Assembly (NCBI RefSeq): GCF_016526145.1
Contig: NZ_JADDUE010000011.1
Span: 186,001-250,000 of the forward strand
Length of the DNA stretch: 64,000 nucleotides
Direction of reading: 5' to 3'
From: Saccharopolyspora galaxeae
Lineage (GTDB): Bacteria; Actinomycetota; Actinomycetes; Mycobacteriales; Pseudonocardiaceae
In this document: positions 7,877 through 16,242 of the stretch, in pieces
Layout of the letters: every line of letters begins with the position of its first letter
How positions within the stretch are numbered: position 1 is the first letter of the stretch
Position numbers and translations under genes: made by a program
The notes under the pieces: model-generated
Seen by the model: the letters and a program-made list of their open reading frames with translations, nothing else
What the model was told of the DNA's origin: nothing
Databases searched by the model: none

Positions 7877-8959
7877 TCAGCGGCGGAGGTGTTCCAGGAT
7901 CGCTCCGGTGACGTCGCCGGTCTTGGCGGTGCCGCCGACGTCGGGCGTGCGCACGCCTGCGGCCGCGGTCGCCTCGATCGCCGCGTTCAGCCGCGCCGCC
8001 TCGGCGGCGAGCCCGAAGTGCTCCAGCATGAGCGCGGCGCTGCCGATGGCACCTGCCGGGTTCGCCAGCCCCTGCCCGGCGATGTCCGGCGCGGAACCGT
8101 GCACCGGCTCGAACATCGACGGGAACCGGCGGTCCGGGTTGAGGTTCGCGCTCGCGGCCAGACCGAGACTGCCCGCCAACGCCGAACCGAGGTCGGACAG
8201 GATGTCCGCGTTGAGATTCGACGCGACCACGACGGAGAGTTCTTCCGGATTCAGCACGAACTTCGCCGCCATCGCATCGACCAGCACGCTCTCGGTCTCC
8301 ACATCGGGATAATCGCCCGCGACCCGTTCAAAGATCTCGTCCCACAGCACCATGCCGTACTGCTGGGCATTGCTCTTGGTCACCGAAGAGACCTTCTTGC
8401 GAGTACGGGTCCGCGCGAGGTCGAAGGCGAACCGGATGATCCGCTCGCACCCGCGCTCGGTGAACAACGCGGTCTGCAACGCAACCTCGTTGCCCGCCCC
8501 CCGGCCGGACAGGTTGCGCCCGCCCAGCCCGGCGTACTCGCCCTCGCTGTTCTCCCGCACCACGACCCAGTCCAACTCGGACTCATCGGCCTTGCGCAGC
8601 GGCGACGTGATGCCGCGGTGGAACCGGACCGGACGGATGTTCGCCCACTGGTCGAAGTTCTGGCAGATGTTCAGCCGCAACCCCCACAGACTGGTGTGAT
8701 CCGGCACCGACGGCCAGCCGACCGCGCCGAAGTAGATCGCGTCAAAGCCGGCCAGCTGCTCCAGACCGTCCTCGGCCATCATCCGGCCGGTCCTGGTGTA
8801 GTACTCGCAGCCCCAGTCGAACTCGGTCCAATCGAAGGCAAACGCGCCGCCGGAATCCTGCGCCATCGCGTCGAGAACGGTGCGCCCGGCCGCCACGACC
8901 TCGGCTCCCACCCCGTCGGCGGGGATCGCGGCGATGCGGAACGTGCGGGTGGATGACAT
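7877..8959 (-). CDS. Tartrate dehydrogenase/decarboxylase (IDH/IPMDH superfamily)
   Basis: This 360-residue enzyme has the beta-hydroxyacid oxidative decarboxylase fold: an N-terminal IAAIPADGVGAEVVAAG, the substrate Arg region PVRFHRG and VVVRENSEGEYAGLGG, the Lys in KKVSSVTKSNAQQYG, the metal Asp in NLNADILSDLGSALAGSLG and the NAD site FEPVHGSAPDIAGQG. FDWGCEYYTRTGRMM and the WGLRLNICQNFDQWANIRPV stretch point to tartrate dehydrogenase rather than isopropylmalate dehydrogenase. It oxidises tartrate or D-malate with NAD. The gene lies directly downstream of a LysR gene on the same strand, and a DctA-type transporter is divergent, which fits uptake and use of tartrate or malate. Confidence 0.88.
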   Translation of the reverse strand: MSSTRTFRIAAIPADGVGAEVVAAGRTVLDAMAQDSGGAFAFDWTEFDWGCEYYTRTGRMMAEDGLEQLAGFDAIYFGAVGWPSVPDHTSLWGLRLNICQNFDQWANIRPVRFHRGITSPLRKADESELDWVVVRENSEGEYAGLGGRNLSGRGAGNEVALQTALFTERGCERIIRFAFDLARTRTRKKVSSVTKSNAQQYGMVLWDEIFERVAGDYPDVETESVLVDAMAAKFVLNPEELSVVVASNLNADILSDLGSALAGSLGLAASANLNPDRRFPSMFEPVHGSAPDIAGQGLANPAGAIGSAALMLEHFGLAAEAARLNAAIEATAAAGVRTPDVGGTAKTGDVTGAILEHLRR

Positions 8960-9046
8960 CGGTGCGGCTCCCGGGTCCGGTTTTCGTGGTGCACCGAGTC
9001 AAGCCCGCTCAGCCGAGCAGCGTCCAACACGCGTTCGCGATCCGAT

Positions 9047-9970
9047 TCATAGGCAGCGGCTATCCGAGGCGATCTGAGCCAGGTAATCCGCCGGGCGATG
9101 ACCGCGCGCCACCGCGAGGAAAGCGCTCGCGGTCGGCGTCAGCGCAGCCGTACGGCTGACCAGTGCGATGTGCAGCTGGGCGGAGTGCTCGATGCGGGCG
9201 ATCCGCGCGCCCGCACGCCGCGCCAGCGGTACCCACCCAGCGGGCAGCACGGCCAGGCCGACGCCTTGCAGCACCAGCGGCAGGACCGATGTGCGGTGCG
9301 CGACCTCCGCGGCGATCCGCAGGTCCACGCCCGCGGCGAGCACGTCGTCGACGATCCGCCGCATGAGACTTCCCGGCGGGGACACGATCATGCGCGCGCC
9401 GGCCAGCGCGGACGGCGAAACCGGGTCGCCTTCGGGGAATTCGACGTCACCGGCACCGACGAGGAAGAATTCCTGCGATTCCAGCTCGTGCACCTGCACC
9501 CCGGGCGGCCGCGGCACCTCGGGCGCGCCGATCAGGCCGAGTTCGCAGACGCCGTTGCGGATCTGCGCCACCACCTCGTCCGGGGTGAACGCGGCCTCGG
9601 CGCCGACGGTCACACCGGGATGCTCGCGGGAGAACGACCGGGTCAGCGTGCCCAGCGGTTCCACACCGGGCGACGGCATGGTGGCCAGCTCCACCCTGCC
9701 GCGCAGCAGGCCGCACACCGAGTCCACCGCGGAGCGGGCGGTGCGCAGGTCGCGCAGCACCTGACGGGCCGGGCCGACCAGTTCCGTCCCGGCGTCGCTG
9801 ATCACCACTCCGCGGCCCACCCGGTGGAACAGCGGCACGCCGAGTTCGCGCTCCAGGCCCGCTATCGCCTGCGACAGCGAGGGTTGCGCCAGGTGCAGCG
9901 CCTCGGCGGCGCGTCCGAATCCGCCGTGGTCGACGACCGCGAGGAAGTACTCCAGCTGCCGGGTGTCCAT
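9047..9970 (-). CDS. LysR-family transcriptional regulator
   Basis: This is a 307-residue regulator. The N-terminal winged helix-turn-helix is canonical (MDTRQLEYFLAVVDHGGFGR, AAEALHLAQPSLSQAIAGLE, PLFHRVGRGVVISDAG), and the rest is a type 2 periplasmic-binding-like effector domain. It is transcribed toward the tartrate dehydrogenase gene and is divergent from the dctA-like transporter about 190 bases away. This is the usual place for a LysR activator that senses the transported acid and drives both units from the shared intergenic region. The ligand (tartrate, malate or another dicarboxylate) is inferred only from those neighbours. Confidence 0.9.
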   Translation of the reverse strand: MDTRQLEYFLAVVDHGGFGRAAEALHLAQPSLSQAIAGLERELGVPLFHRVGRGVVISDAGTELVGPARQVLRDLRTARSAVDSVCGLLRGRVELATMPSPGVEPLGTLTRSFSREHPGVTVGAEAAFTPDEVVAQIRNGVCELGLIGAPEVPRPPGVQVHELESQEFFLVGAGDVEFPEGDPVSPSALAGARMIVSPPGSLMRRIVDDVLAAGVDLRIAAEVAHRTSVLPLVLQGVGLAVLPAGWVPLARRAGARIARIEHSAQLHIALVSRTAALTPTASAFLAVARGHRPADYLAQIASDSRCL

Positions 9971-10159
9971 GCACGACCTCCGTTTTCCCTGGCAGTGCGT
10001 TCGTCGGTGGCTTTCATCGGCGGAGCCTATGAGTCGGTTAGCAACTTACTCTTGGACGCGCCGCGGTCCCCGGCTGCACCGTGATCGCACGTTTCCCCGG
10101 GGTCGTCCCGCCGCCAACCGCCGCGCCACCCGCGATCCCTCGACGTGCAGGAGAATGCA

Positions 10160-11614
10160 ATGGCGCATACCGCACCGGCCGAACCGGACCCCGCCCGACA
10201 GCGGCCGGACCAGCACCGGACGGACCAGCACCGGCCAAGGCCGAGGCGCTGGTACCGCCAGCTGTACGTGCAGGTGCTCGCCGCGATCGTCATCGGCGTC
10301 CTGGTCGGTTGGCAGTGGCCCGACATCGGTTCGGCCATGCAGCCGATCGGCACCACCTTCATCGCGGCGATGAAGATGCTCATCGGGCCGATCGTGTTCC
10401 TGACGATCATCGGCGGCATCGCCAACGTCGCCGATCTGCGCAAGGTGGGCATGACCGGCCTGAAAGCGCTCACCTACTTCCAGGTGGGCACCATCGTCGC
10501 GCTGCTGATCGGCCTGGTGGCCATCAACATCGCGCGCCTCGGCGAAGGCGTGCACGCCGATCCCGCCAAGATCCAGGCGTCCGGGACCGCGCAGCAGTAC
10601 GTCGAGCAGGGCGAAGGCCGGCACTGGTGGGACGTGTTCACCCAGCTCGTGCCGGAGAGCTTCTTCGGCGCGTTCGTCGAGGGCGACATCCTGCAGATCA
10701 TCTTCCTGGCGGTGCTGTTCGGCATCGCGATCAAGGCGGTCGGCGCGGTCGGCGAGCCGATCGTGGCCGGGGTCAACCGGCTCACCGAGGTCGTGTTCAA
10801 GGTGCTGAGCTTCGTGATGAAAGCCGCGCCGCTGGGCGCTTTCGGCGCGATGGCCTACGCCGTCGGCGCGTTCGGACTGTCCACTTTGAGCAGTCTCGGC
10901 TCGTTGATCGCGTTGTTCTACGCAACTTCGATCGTGTTCGTGCTCGTCGTGCTCGGCGGGTTCCTCGCCGCCTACGTCCGGCTGAACATCTTCGCGCTGC
11001 TGCGCTACCTCAAGGACGAGTTCTTCCTGGTGCTCGGGACCTCGACCGCCGAGCCCGCGCTGCCGGGCCTGATGCGCAAGATGACGTTCATGGGCGCCGA
11101 ACGCGCGACCGTGGGCCTGGTGGTGCCCACCGGGTACAGCTTCAACCTGGACGGTGCGGCGATCTACCTGTCGCTGGCCACGCTCTACATCGCCCAGGCC
11201 ACCGACACCCCGCTGAGCATCGGCCAGCAGCTCGGCCTGCTCGCGATCATGCTGTTGACCTCCAAAGGCGCCGCGGGCGTCGCCGGAGGCGGCTTCATCG
11301 CGCTGACCGCGACGCTGTCCACCATCGGCACGGTGCCCGCCGCGGGCATCATGCTGATCTTCGGCATCGACAAGTTCATGTCCGAGTGCCGCGCGCTGGT
11401 GAACTTCTACGGCAACGCCGTCGCGACGCTGGCCATCGCGAAATGGGACGGCAACCTCGACCTGGATCGCGCGCGACGCGTGCTGGCCGACCGCAATTCC
11501 GCCGAGCGCGCCGACGCGATGGCCGCCGAGGACACCGCGGAGCCGGTCGCGGCCCCGGCACCCGGTGCGCCGCGCGAATCGGAGGCGGAACTCCCCGGTG
11601 CAGCGGCGCGCTGA
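10160..11614 (+). CDS. dctA: DctA-type dicarboxylate:cation symporter
   Basis: This inner-membrane carrier of about 484 residues is of the DAACS family. After a His/Arg/Pro-rich polar leader it shows QLYVQVLAAIVIGVLVGW, FIAAMKMLIGPIVFLTII, the re-entrant loop region VLGTSTAEPALPGLMRK, and the signature VPTGYSFNLDGAAIYL. These mark proton- or sodium-coupled uptake of C4-dicarboxylates such as malate, fumarate and succinate. The ATG at 10160 has AGGAGA five bases upstream and is preferred to an upstream GTG. Its position opposite a LysR regulator and a tartrate dehydrogenase suggests a tartrate or malate uptake module. The C-terminus is an Ala/Glu-rich tail. Confidence 0.9.
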   Translation: MAHTAPAEPDPARQRPDQHRTDQHRPRPRRWYRQLYVQVLAAIVIGVLVGWQWPDIGSAMQPIGTTFIAAMKMLIGPIVFLTIIGGIANVADLRKVGMTGLKALTYFQVGTIVALLIGLVAINIARLGEGVHADPAKIQASGTAQQYVEQGEGRHWWDVFTQLVPESFFGAFVEGDILQIIFLAVLFGIAIKAVGAVGEPIVAGVNRLTEVVFKVLSFVMKAAPLGAFGAMAYAVGAFGLSTLSSLGSLIALFYATSIVFVLVVLGGFLAAYVRLNIFALLRYLKDEFFLVLGTSTAEPALPGLMRKMTFMGAERATVGLVVPTGYSFNLDGAAIYLSLATLYIAQATDTPLSIGQQLGLLAIMLLTSKGAAGVAGGGFIALTATLSTIGTVPAAGIMLIFGIDKFMSECRALVNFYGNAVATLAIAKWDGNLDLDRARRVLADRNSAERADAMAAEDTAEPVAAPAPGAPRESEAELPGAAAR

Positions 11615-11710
11615 TGCCCGCGCGGCTTGCTGATCAAGACCGTCCGATGTGGTCCGCGAGCGGCGAGTGCGCTTCGCCCGGCAACGCGGGATCAGCTCGG
11701 CTCAGGACTG

Positions 11711-12112
11711 CTAGCGCCGACGCTGCGCGGGATTCGCCTGCTGGGCGGCCTTCTCCTTCTGGCGGGCGGCTTCCTTGCGGACCTCGGCCTGGTTGGCGCG
11801 CTCGTGCTCGAGCCACTCCGGCATTTCCGCCTTCAACGCCTTGATCTGCTCGGTGGTCAGCGGCTCGGTGATCCCGCCCCGCGCGAGAGCACCGATCGAA
11901 ACGCCCAGCCGCGCCGCCACGACCTGCCGCGGGTGCGGGCCGTCGCGGCGCAGTTCCTGCAACCACTCGGGCGGGTCGGCCTGCAGCGCGTTGAGCTCGT
12001 CGCGCGAGACCACGCCCTCCTGGAACTCCGCGGGCGTGGCTTCGAGGTAGACGCTGAGCTTCTTCGCGGCGGTGGCGGGCTTCATCGTCTGGCTGGTCTT
12101 GCGCGACGTCAT
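11711..12112 (-). CDS. DUF5997-family protein
   Basis: This soluble protein of about 133 residues begins near MTSRKTSQTMKPATAAKKLS and has the block LSVYLEATPAEFQEGVVSRD with the later WLQELRRDGPHPRQVVAARL, the DUF5997 pattern. The C-terminal 30 residues are Lys/Arg/Ala-rich and probably disordered. Function is unknown. The ATG was chosen because upstream codons overlap the divergent gene's start region. It stands back-to-back, 73 bases apart, with a LysR-effector-domain protein; I recall that pairing as common in actinobacteria, which suggests joint function. Confidence 0.8.
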   Translation of the reverse strand: MTSRKTSQTMKPATAAKKLSVYLEATPAEFQEGVVSRDELNALQADPPEWLQELRRDGPHPRQVVAARLGVSIGALARGGITEPLTTEQIKALKAEMPEWLEHERANQAEVRKEAARQKEKAAQQANPAQRRR

Positions 12113-12185
12113 GACCCCAGGGTATCGGCCGGGCGACCGGCCCCGGCACCGACGCCCGGAAGACGGCGGCCGGTAGCCTGGCGGT

Positions 12186-12938
12186 GTGGCAGCCGACGCG
12201 TCTTTCACGCTCGCCTACGTTCCGGGCGTGACGCCCGACAAGTGGGTGCGCAAGTGGCAGGAACGGGTGCCCGGGGTGCCGCTGCACCTCGTCCAGGTAC
12301 CCGCTGCCGGCGCCGACGGCATGGTGCGCGAACGCGAAGCCGACGCGGTCCTGCTGCGGCTGCCGATCGACAAGACCGGCCTGCACGCGATCCCGCTCTA
12401 CACCGAGACGACCGTGGTGGTCACACCCAAGGACCACGTGGTGACCGCGGCCGACGAGGTCGGTCCTGCGGACCTGGCGGACGAGATCCTGCTGCATCCC
12501 CACGACGACACACTCGATTGGGAGCAACCACCCGGACGGCCCGCGATCGAGCGCCCGGCCACGACCGCGGACGCGATCCAGCTGGTGGCGGCCGGTGTCG
12601 GGCTGCTGGTCGTGCCGCAGTCGCTCGCCCGGCTGCACCACCGCAAAGACCTCACCTATCGGCCGCTGGCCGAGGTTCCGCAGTCCGGTGTGGCGCTGTC
12701 CTGGCTGGAGGACGAGACGACCGACCTGATGGAGCAGTTCATCGGCATCGTCCGCGGCCGCACGGTCAACAGCACCCGCGGTCGCCAGCACGAGCAGGCA
12801 CCGGCCAAGCGCAAGAAGACCGAGCGCGACGGCAAGAAGCCCGCAGTCCGCAATCCGGCAGCCCGCAAGTCGGCCGCGAAGCCCCGGCCGGGTCCTCGCG
12901 CGCCGAACGGCAAGCGCGGCAAACCTCGCCGCCGCTGA
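12186..12938 (+). CDS. LysR substrate-binding-domain protein without HTH
   Basis: This 250-residue protein covers only the ligand-binding half of a LysR regulator: ASFTLAYVPGVTPDKWV at the start, ADAVLLRLPIDKTGLHAIPL, and VAAGVGLLVVPQSLARL near residue 140. No helix-turn-helix precedes it. The last 55 residues are strongly basic (KRKKTERDGKK and AKPRPG-type stretches), which could contact DNA or RNA instead. The start is GTG. It is divergent from DUF5997. It may work as a ligand sensor bound to nucleic acid through its tail; this is inference. Confidence 0.8.
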   Translation: MAADASFTLAYVPGVTPDKWVRKWQERVPGVPLHLVQVPAAGADGMVREREADAVLLRLPIDKTGLHAIPLYTETTVVVTPKDHVVTAADEVGPADLADEILLHPHDDTLDWEQPPGRPAIERPATTADAIQLVAAGVGLLVVPQSLARLHHRKDLTYRPLAEVPQSGVALSWLEDETTDLMEQFIGIVRGRTVNSTRGRQHEQAPAKRKKTERDGKKPAVRNPAARKSAAKPRPGPRAPNGKRGKPRRR

Positions 12939-12949
12939 CTCGGCTCGCG

Positions 12950-13216
12950 CTACCCGGCGCGATGCCGGACCGGGCACCAGCCGCTGCGGCTGCTGGAGCG
13001 CACAGCGGTCACCGGTATGCGGTCGCCGTGCAACCGCCACTGACGGCCGTCGTGGCACCAGTGCAGCAGCTCCTCCCGCCACGGTTGTTCGGCCAGCATC
13101 CGCCGCTCGTGCAGCTCGGCTTGGACGGCGCCGAACTCGCGCAGGTTGGCGACCAGCCGCCCGGTCAGCGCCCGCAGGCGGGCCAGGGCCGGGTGAACAG
13201 CAACGACGCGACGCAT
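12950..13216 (-). CDS. Small hypothetical protein, about 88 aa
   Basis: The reading frame begins around MRRVVAVHPALARLRAL and continues with VANLREFGAVQAELHERRML, QPWREELLHWCHDG and QWRLHGDRIPVT. The amphipathic first half, the Trp/His-rich middle and actinobacterial codon use resemble small conserved proteins of unknown role in Pseudonocardiaceae. A GTG or ATG 12 codons farther upstream is also possible. It ends 12 bases from the convergent LysR-domain gene. I do not recognise a function and am only moderately sure it is expressed. Confidence 0.5.
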   Translation of the reverse strand: MRRVVAVHPALARLRALTGRLVANLREFGAVQAELHERRMLAEQPWREELLHWCHDGRQWRLHGDRIPVTAVRSSSRSGWCPVRHRAG

Positions 13217-13392
13217 GCGAGCAGAATGAACAACCCGGAGGCCGCCGACCATGGCACGATCGGCGTGGTCCCCCGATCTCGGCGCCGGTTCCGAACCCGC
13301 TGATCGCCCGGCTCGTCCTCGGCGGCGTCACCCGGATCGCCCGCGACTCGCGGGGAAACCGCCGAGCAGCCGCTCCGTCCTAAAGGGACGAA

Positions 13393-13687
13393 TCAGGTGC
13401 CGCCGAGGAGGCGGCCGGTGAGTCGGTGGCCCTGCCGGGTCAGCTCCTCGAGCGTGGCGCGCAAGCGGGCTTCGTCGAGGACCGGCTCGGCCACCCCTTC
13501 CGACAGCTGGGTGACGATCGTGCGGCGCACCCACTCGCGGACGAACGACGCGGTCACGCCCTCGGTCGCGGCGATCAGCTCGGCCGGGTCGGCCACGTCG
13601 AGCCGGGGCCGGTGCAGGAAGGTGACCAGCTCGTTGCCGTAGTGGTCACCGATGCGGATCGGAACTCTCAGGACACAGTGGACGAAC
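13393..13687 (-). pseudogene. C-terminal remnant of an AAA-family ATPase
   Basis: The end of this frame reads DPAELIAATEGVTASFVREW then VRRTIVTQL, the small alpha-helical lid that ends many actinobacterial AAA ATPases (the sensor-2 region with T-E-G-V-T-A-S-F). The frame stays open upstream for about 30 more codons but loses similarity, and there is no Walker A or B before the amidohydrolase gene begins. I therefore call it a truncated gene whose 5' part was deleted, perhaps replaced by the amidohydrolase/glutamine synthetase unit next to it. A short GTG-started ORF of 67 residues is possible but would be an isolated lid. Confidence 0.5.
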
Positions 13688-14815
13688 TCACGGCCATTCC
13701 CCGCCGAGCCCGTAGGCGCGGGCAGCGTTGCCGCCGGCGATCCCGCGGACGAGCCGTTCCGCGTCGGTTGCGGCCAGCACGTCCTCGCCGAGCCACCGGT
13801 CGATCAGGCGCCCGAACCGCTCGCGCCACAGCAGCGCGCCGAGGTGGTGCAGCTCGGGCAGTCCGAACCCGTCCGATGAGAAGCAGACGGCGGGCCACGG
13901 CGCGATTTCCAGCGTTTCGGCCAGCACCGCGGCGGCCTGCGCACCCACGTGCGGGATCGTCAGTCCGAGATCGACCAGCACGTGCGGGTAAGCGTGCGCC
14001 AGGTATGCGGCGTTGCGGTGAAACGGCCAGCAGTGCAGCAGCACCAGCGTCGGACCAGTATCCACTGTGGATCGAATGAAGTCGGTCAGCAGCAGCGGAT
14101 CCGCCTCGTGCAACCGCAAGTCCGGGTCGCCGAACCCGGTGTGCAGCTGCAACGGCAAACCCAGCTCGGCCCCGATCGAGGCGCCCAGGTGCACCAGCCA
14201 AGCCAGCAGCACCGGATCCCGCAGCCTGCGGTCCGGTCCGGACAACCACGCCGCGGCCCGCGAATCCACCTGCCCGGAGCCCGGGCGTCGATCCGGCATC
14301 CGCAAGCCGCAGCGGTAGGCCACGACGCTTTTGAGCCCGATCGCGTTCGCCGCCTGCGAGCGGATCTCCCGCTCCACCTCGGCCGCCAGGCATGCGGCCG
14401 GCACCCCGCGTTCCGCGACCTGTTCGGCGACGGCTTCCAGGCGCACGACCTCCCGCGCGTGCCCGCCACCGAGATCGGCGAGCTCGGCGACGCCGGTCAA
14501 CGGTGGCGTGTTCAACCCGGTGTCGACCAGCCAGGTCGTGGTTCCCGAGGCGCGCAGCAGGCGACGGCTGACCTCGCGCCAGCCCAGCGCGGCCCGCCGG
14601 GCCAGGTAGTCCTCGGCGGGCGCGTGCCGCGGCAGGTCCAGCACCGGCGCGCACAGCCTGCGCAGCGTGACACCGAGCATCGACTCGAACGGGCTGCGGC
14701 CCGGCACCACCCGGTCGGCCTCCGTCAGCAGCAGTTCGAAGCCGGCCCGGTCCAGGTCGGCGTCGCGCACGCCGTGGCAGTGCTGGTCGAGCAGCGGGAG
14801 CCCGTCGGTGAGCAC
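13688..14815 (-). CDS. Amidohydrolase-family metal enzyme (FluG N-domain type)
   Basis: This 375-residue TIM-barrel hydrolase has the metal-binding H-x-H in LLDQHCHGV, a Lys likely to be carbamylated in GLKSVVAYRCGL, then His in LQLHTGFGDPD and LVLLHCWPFHR, and the catalytic Asp in CFSSDGFGLPE. This set fits the amidohydrolase subgroup that forms the N-terminal half of FluG and partners of gamma-glutamylamide synthetases. It starts with GTG only 6 bases after the stop of the glutamine synthetase-like gene, so the two are co-transcribed. Together they could make and break gamma-glutamyl amides of amines. The specific amine is not visible. Confidence 0.82.
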   Translation of the reverse strand: MLTDGLPLLDQHCHGVRDADLDRAGFELLLTEADRVVPGRSPFESMLGVTLRRLCAPVLDLPRHAPAEDYLARRAALGWREVSRRLLRASGTTTWLVDTGLNTPPLTGVAELADLGGGHAREVVRLEAVAEQVAERGVPAACLAAEVEREIRSQAANAIGLKSVVAYRCGLRMPDRRPGSGQVDSRAAAWLSGPDRRLRDPVLLAWLVHLGASIGAELGLPLQLHTGFGDPDLRLHEADPLLLTDFIRSTVDTGPTLVLLHCWPFHRNAAYLAHAYPHVLVDLGLTIPHVGAQAAAVLAETLEIAPWPAVCFSSDGFGLPELHHLGALLWRERFGRLIDRWLGEDVLAATDAERLVRGIAGGNAARAYGLGGEWP

Positions 14816-14821
14816 GGCGAC

Positions 14822-16186
14822 CTACCAGCGGGACCGGGTGGCGGCCACCAGCTCGTCCGCGCTTGCCGAACCGAAGCGGCGCGCTTCGGCTCGGCGCACC
14901 GTCACCACCGCATCGTGCAGCACCTCGCCCATGGCTTCGGCCAGCACGGCGGAGTTCGCCAGCGCCTCGGCCGCGTCCGCCCCGGTGGCAGGCAGCCGCG
15001 GCACGTCTTGCGTTTCGAGCAGTGCCGGGTCACCGGTGGTCTCCGCGGGCAGCCGCAACCCGCGGCGAACACCCGCCGCTCCGGCGGCGAGCACGCTGCC
15101 CATCACCAGGTAGGGGTTCGCGGTGGCGTCGAAGCACTTCACCTCCGCGTTCGCCGCCCACTCGGCGGTTCCGCGCACACCGGGGACGAGGCGGATCGCG
15201 GATTCCCTGGCCTCCCGGCCCCACGCCTGCCAGACCCCGGCCCAGCGGGACGGCACCATCCGCAGGAAGCTCGCCGGGTTCCCGGCCCCGACCGCCAGCA
15301 GCGCAGGCAGTTCCACCAGCACACCGGCCAGGAAGGCCTCGGCTTCCCGGCGCAGGCCGTGCGGCCCGTCGCCGCCGGTGAACAGGTTGCCCGCGTCGTC
15401 GTGGACGGACAGTTGCACGTGCGCGCCGGAACCCGGCATCCCCGGCACCACGCACGGCGCGAAGCTCGCCCGCCAGCCGTGGCGGCGCGCCACTTGCCGG
15501 GCGGTGTGCCGCACCAAGATCGCGTCGTCGGCCGCGGCCACCGGATCGGCCGCGGACACCGACAGCTCCACCTGTCCCGAGGTGTATTCCGGATGGAACT
15601 GCTCTACCGGCAATCCTTGGGCGTGCAGGGTGTGCACCAGCTCCCGCGCGTACTCCGCGGCACCTTCGAGGCGCGTCTGGCCGTACGCGGGACCGACGAC
15701 GGCGGGGACGAATTCCTCGGTTCCGCCCGCACCAAGCGCCCACTCGTGTTCGACCGCGGCACGCACCGACAGCCCCGAGCTCTGCAGCGCCGCCGCCTGG
15801 TTCCGGGCGAACGCCCGCTGGCAGGCGGTGAAGCGCCCGCCTTCCTGCACGAACTTGTCGACCGGCGCCCATGCCCAGCCGGGCTGCGCGGCCAGCGGCA
15901 CCAGTCGCCCGAGATCGGGGATCAGCCGCAGGTCGCCGTCCGGGCCGCCGAGGTGACGGCCGTAGACCATCTCGTCGTCGAAGCAGAACGTCTCGAAGCA
16001 CGGCGAGACACCGATCCCGTAGTGGGACGCGGTGCCGAGCCGCTCCAGCGGAACCGCCTTCGACCGGACCACTCCGGCGTTGTCCGCGAAGGACAGTTCG
16101 ACCATCGAGACCCCGGACGCGCGCAGCCGCGCGAGCAAGCCGCCGAGGCCGGGCGGTTCGGCGGCGGGAATGCGATCGGCTGTCAT
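14822..16186 (-). CDS. Glutamine synthetase-family ligase
   Basis: This protein of about 454 residues has the glutamine synthetase fold. The N-terminal beta-grasp has MVELSFADNAGVVRSKAVPL, the catalytic barrel has AAVEHEWAL, PGSGAHVQLSVHDDAG (nucleotide/ammonia site), NPASFLRMVPSRWAG and CFDATANPYLVMGSVLA. It lacks the adenylylation loop pattern of GlnA, and the first metal-His block is changed (AHVQLS instead of MHxHxS). It is therefore probably a gamma-glutamylpolyamine/ethanolamide-type ligase rather than housekeeping GlnA. The ATG at 16186 has AGGAGG eight bases upstream; a GTG two codons earlier is too close to it. It is first in a two-gene operon with the amidohydrolase. Confidence 0.85.
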   Translation of the reverse strand: MTADRIPAAEPPGLGGLLARLRASGVSMVELSFADNAGVVRSKAVPLERLGTASHYGIGVSPCFETFCFDDEMVYGRHLGGPDGDLRLIPDLGRLVPLAAQPGWAWAPVDKFVQEGGRFTACQRAFARNQAAALQSSGLSVRAAVEHEWALGAGGTEEFVPAVVGPAYGQTRLEGAAEYARELVHTLHAQGLPVEQFHPEYTSGQVELSVSAADPVAAADDAILVRHTARQVARRHGWRASFAPCVVPGMPGSGAHVQLSVHDDAGNLFTGGDGPHGLRREAEAFLAGVLVELPALLAVGAGNPASFLRMVPSRWAGVWQAWGREARESAIRLVPGVRGTAEWAANAEVKCFDATANPYLVMGSVLAAGAAGVRRGLRLPAETTGDPALLETQDVPRLPATGADAAEALANSAVLAEAMGEVLHDAVVTVRRAEARRFGSASADELVAATRSRW

Positions 16187-16242
16187 CCGCACGGCCTCCT
16201 GCGACTGGCGGGCCGTTGAACCGGCCCCGGACGCGGCCGATC

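Noticed and set aside
10031-10051. GAGT...ACTC as a LysR operator between lysR and dctA
   Set aside because: Arms of four bases with a 13-base gap are too weak to separate from chance.
13949-16219. Plus-strand frame of 756 codons opposite the amidohydrolase and glutamine synthetase-like genes
   Set aside because: Composition is typical of antisense shadow (Arg/Gln/His-rich, no motifs), and the minus-strand proteins there have clear family motifs.
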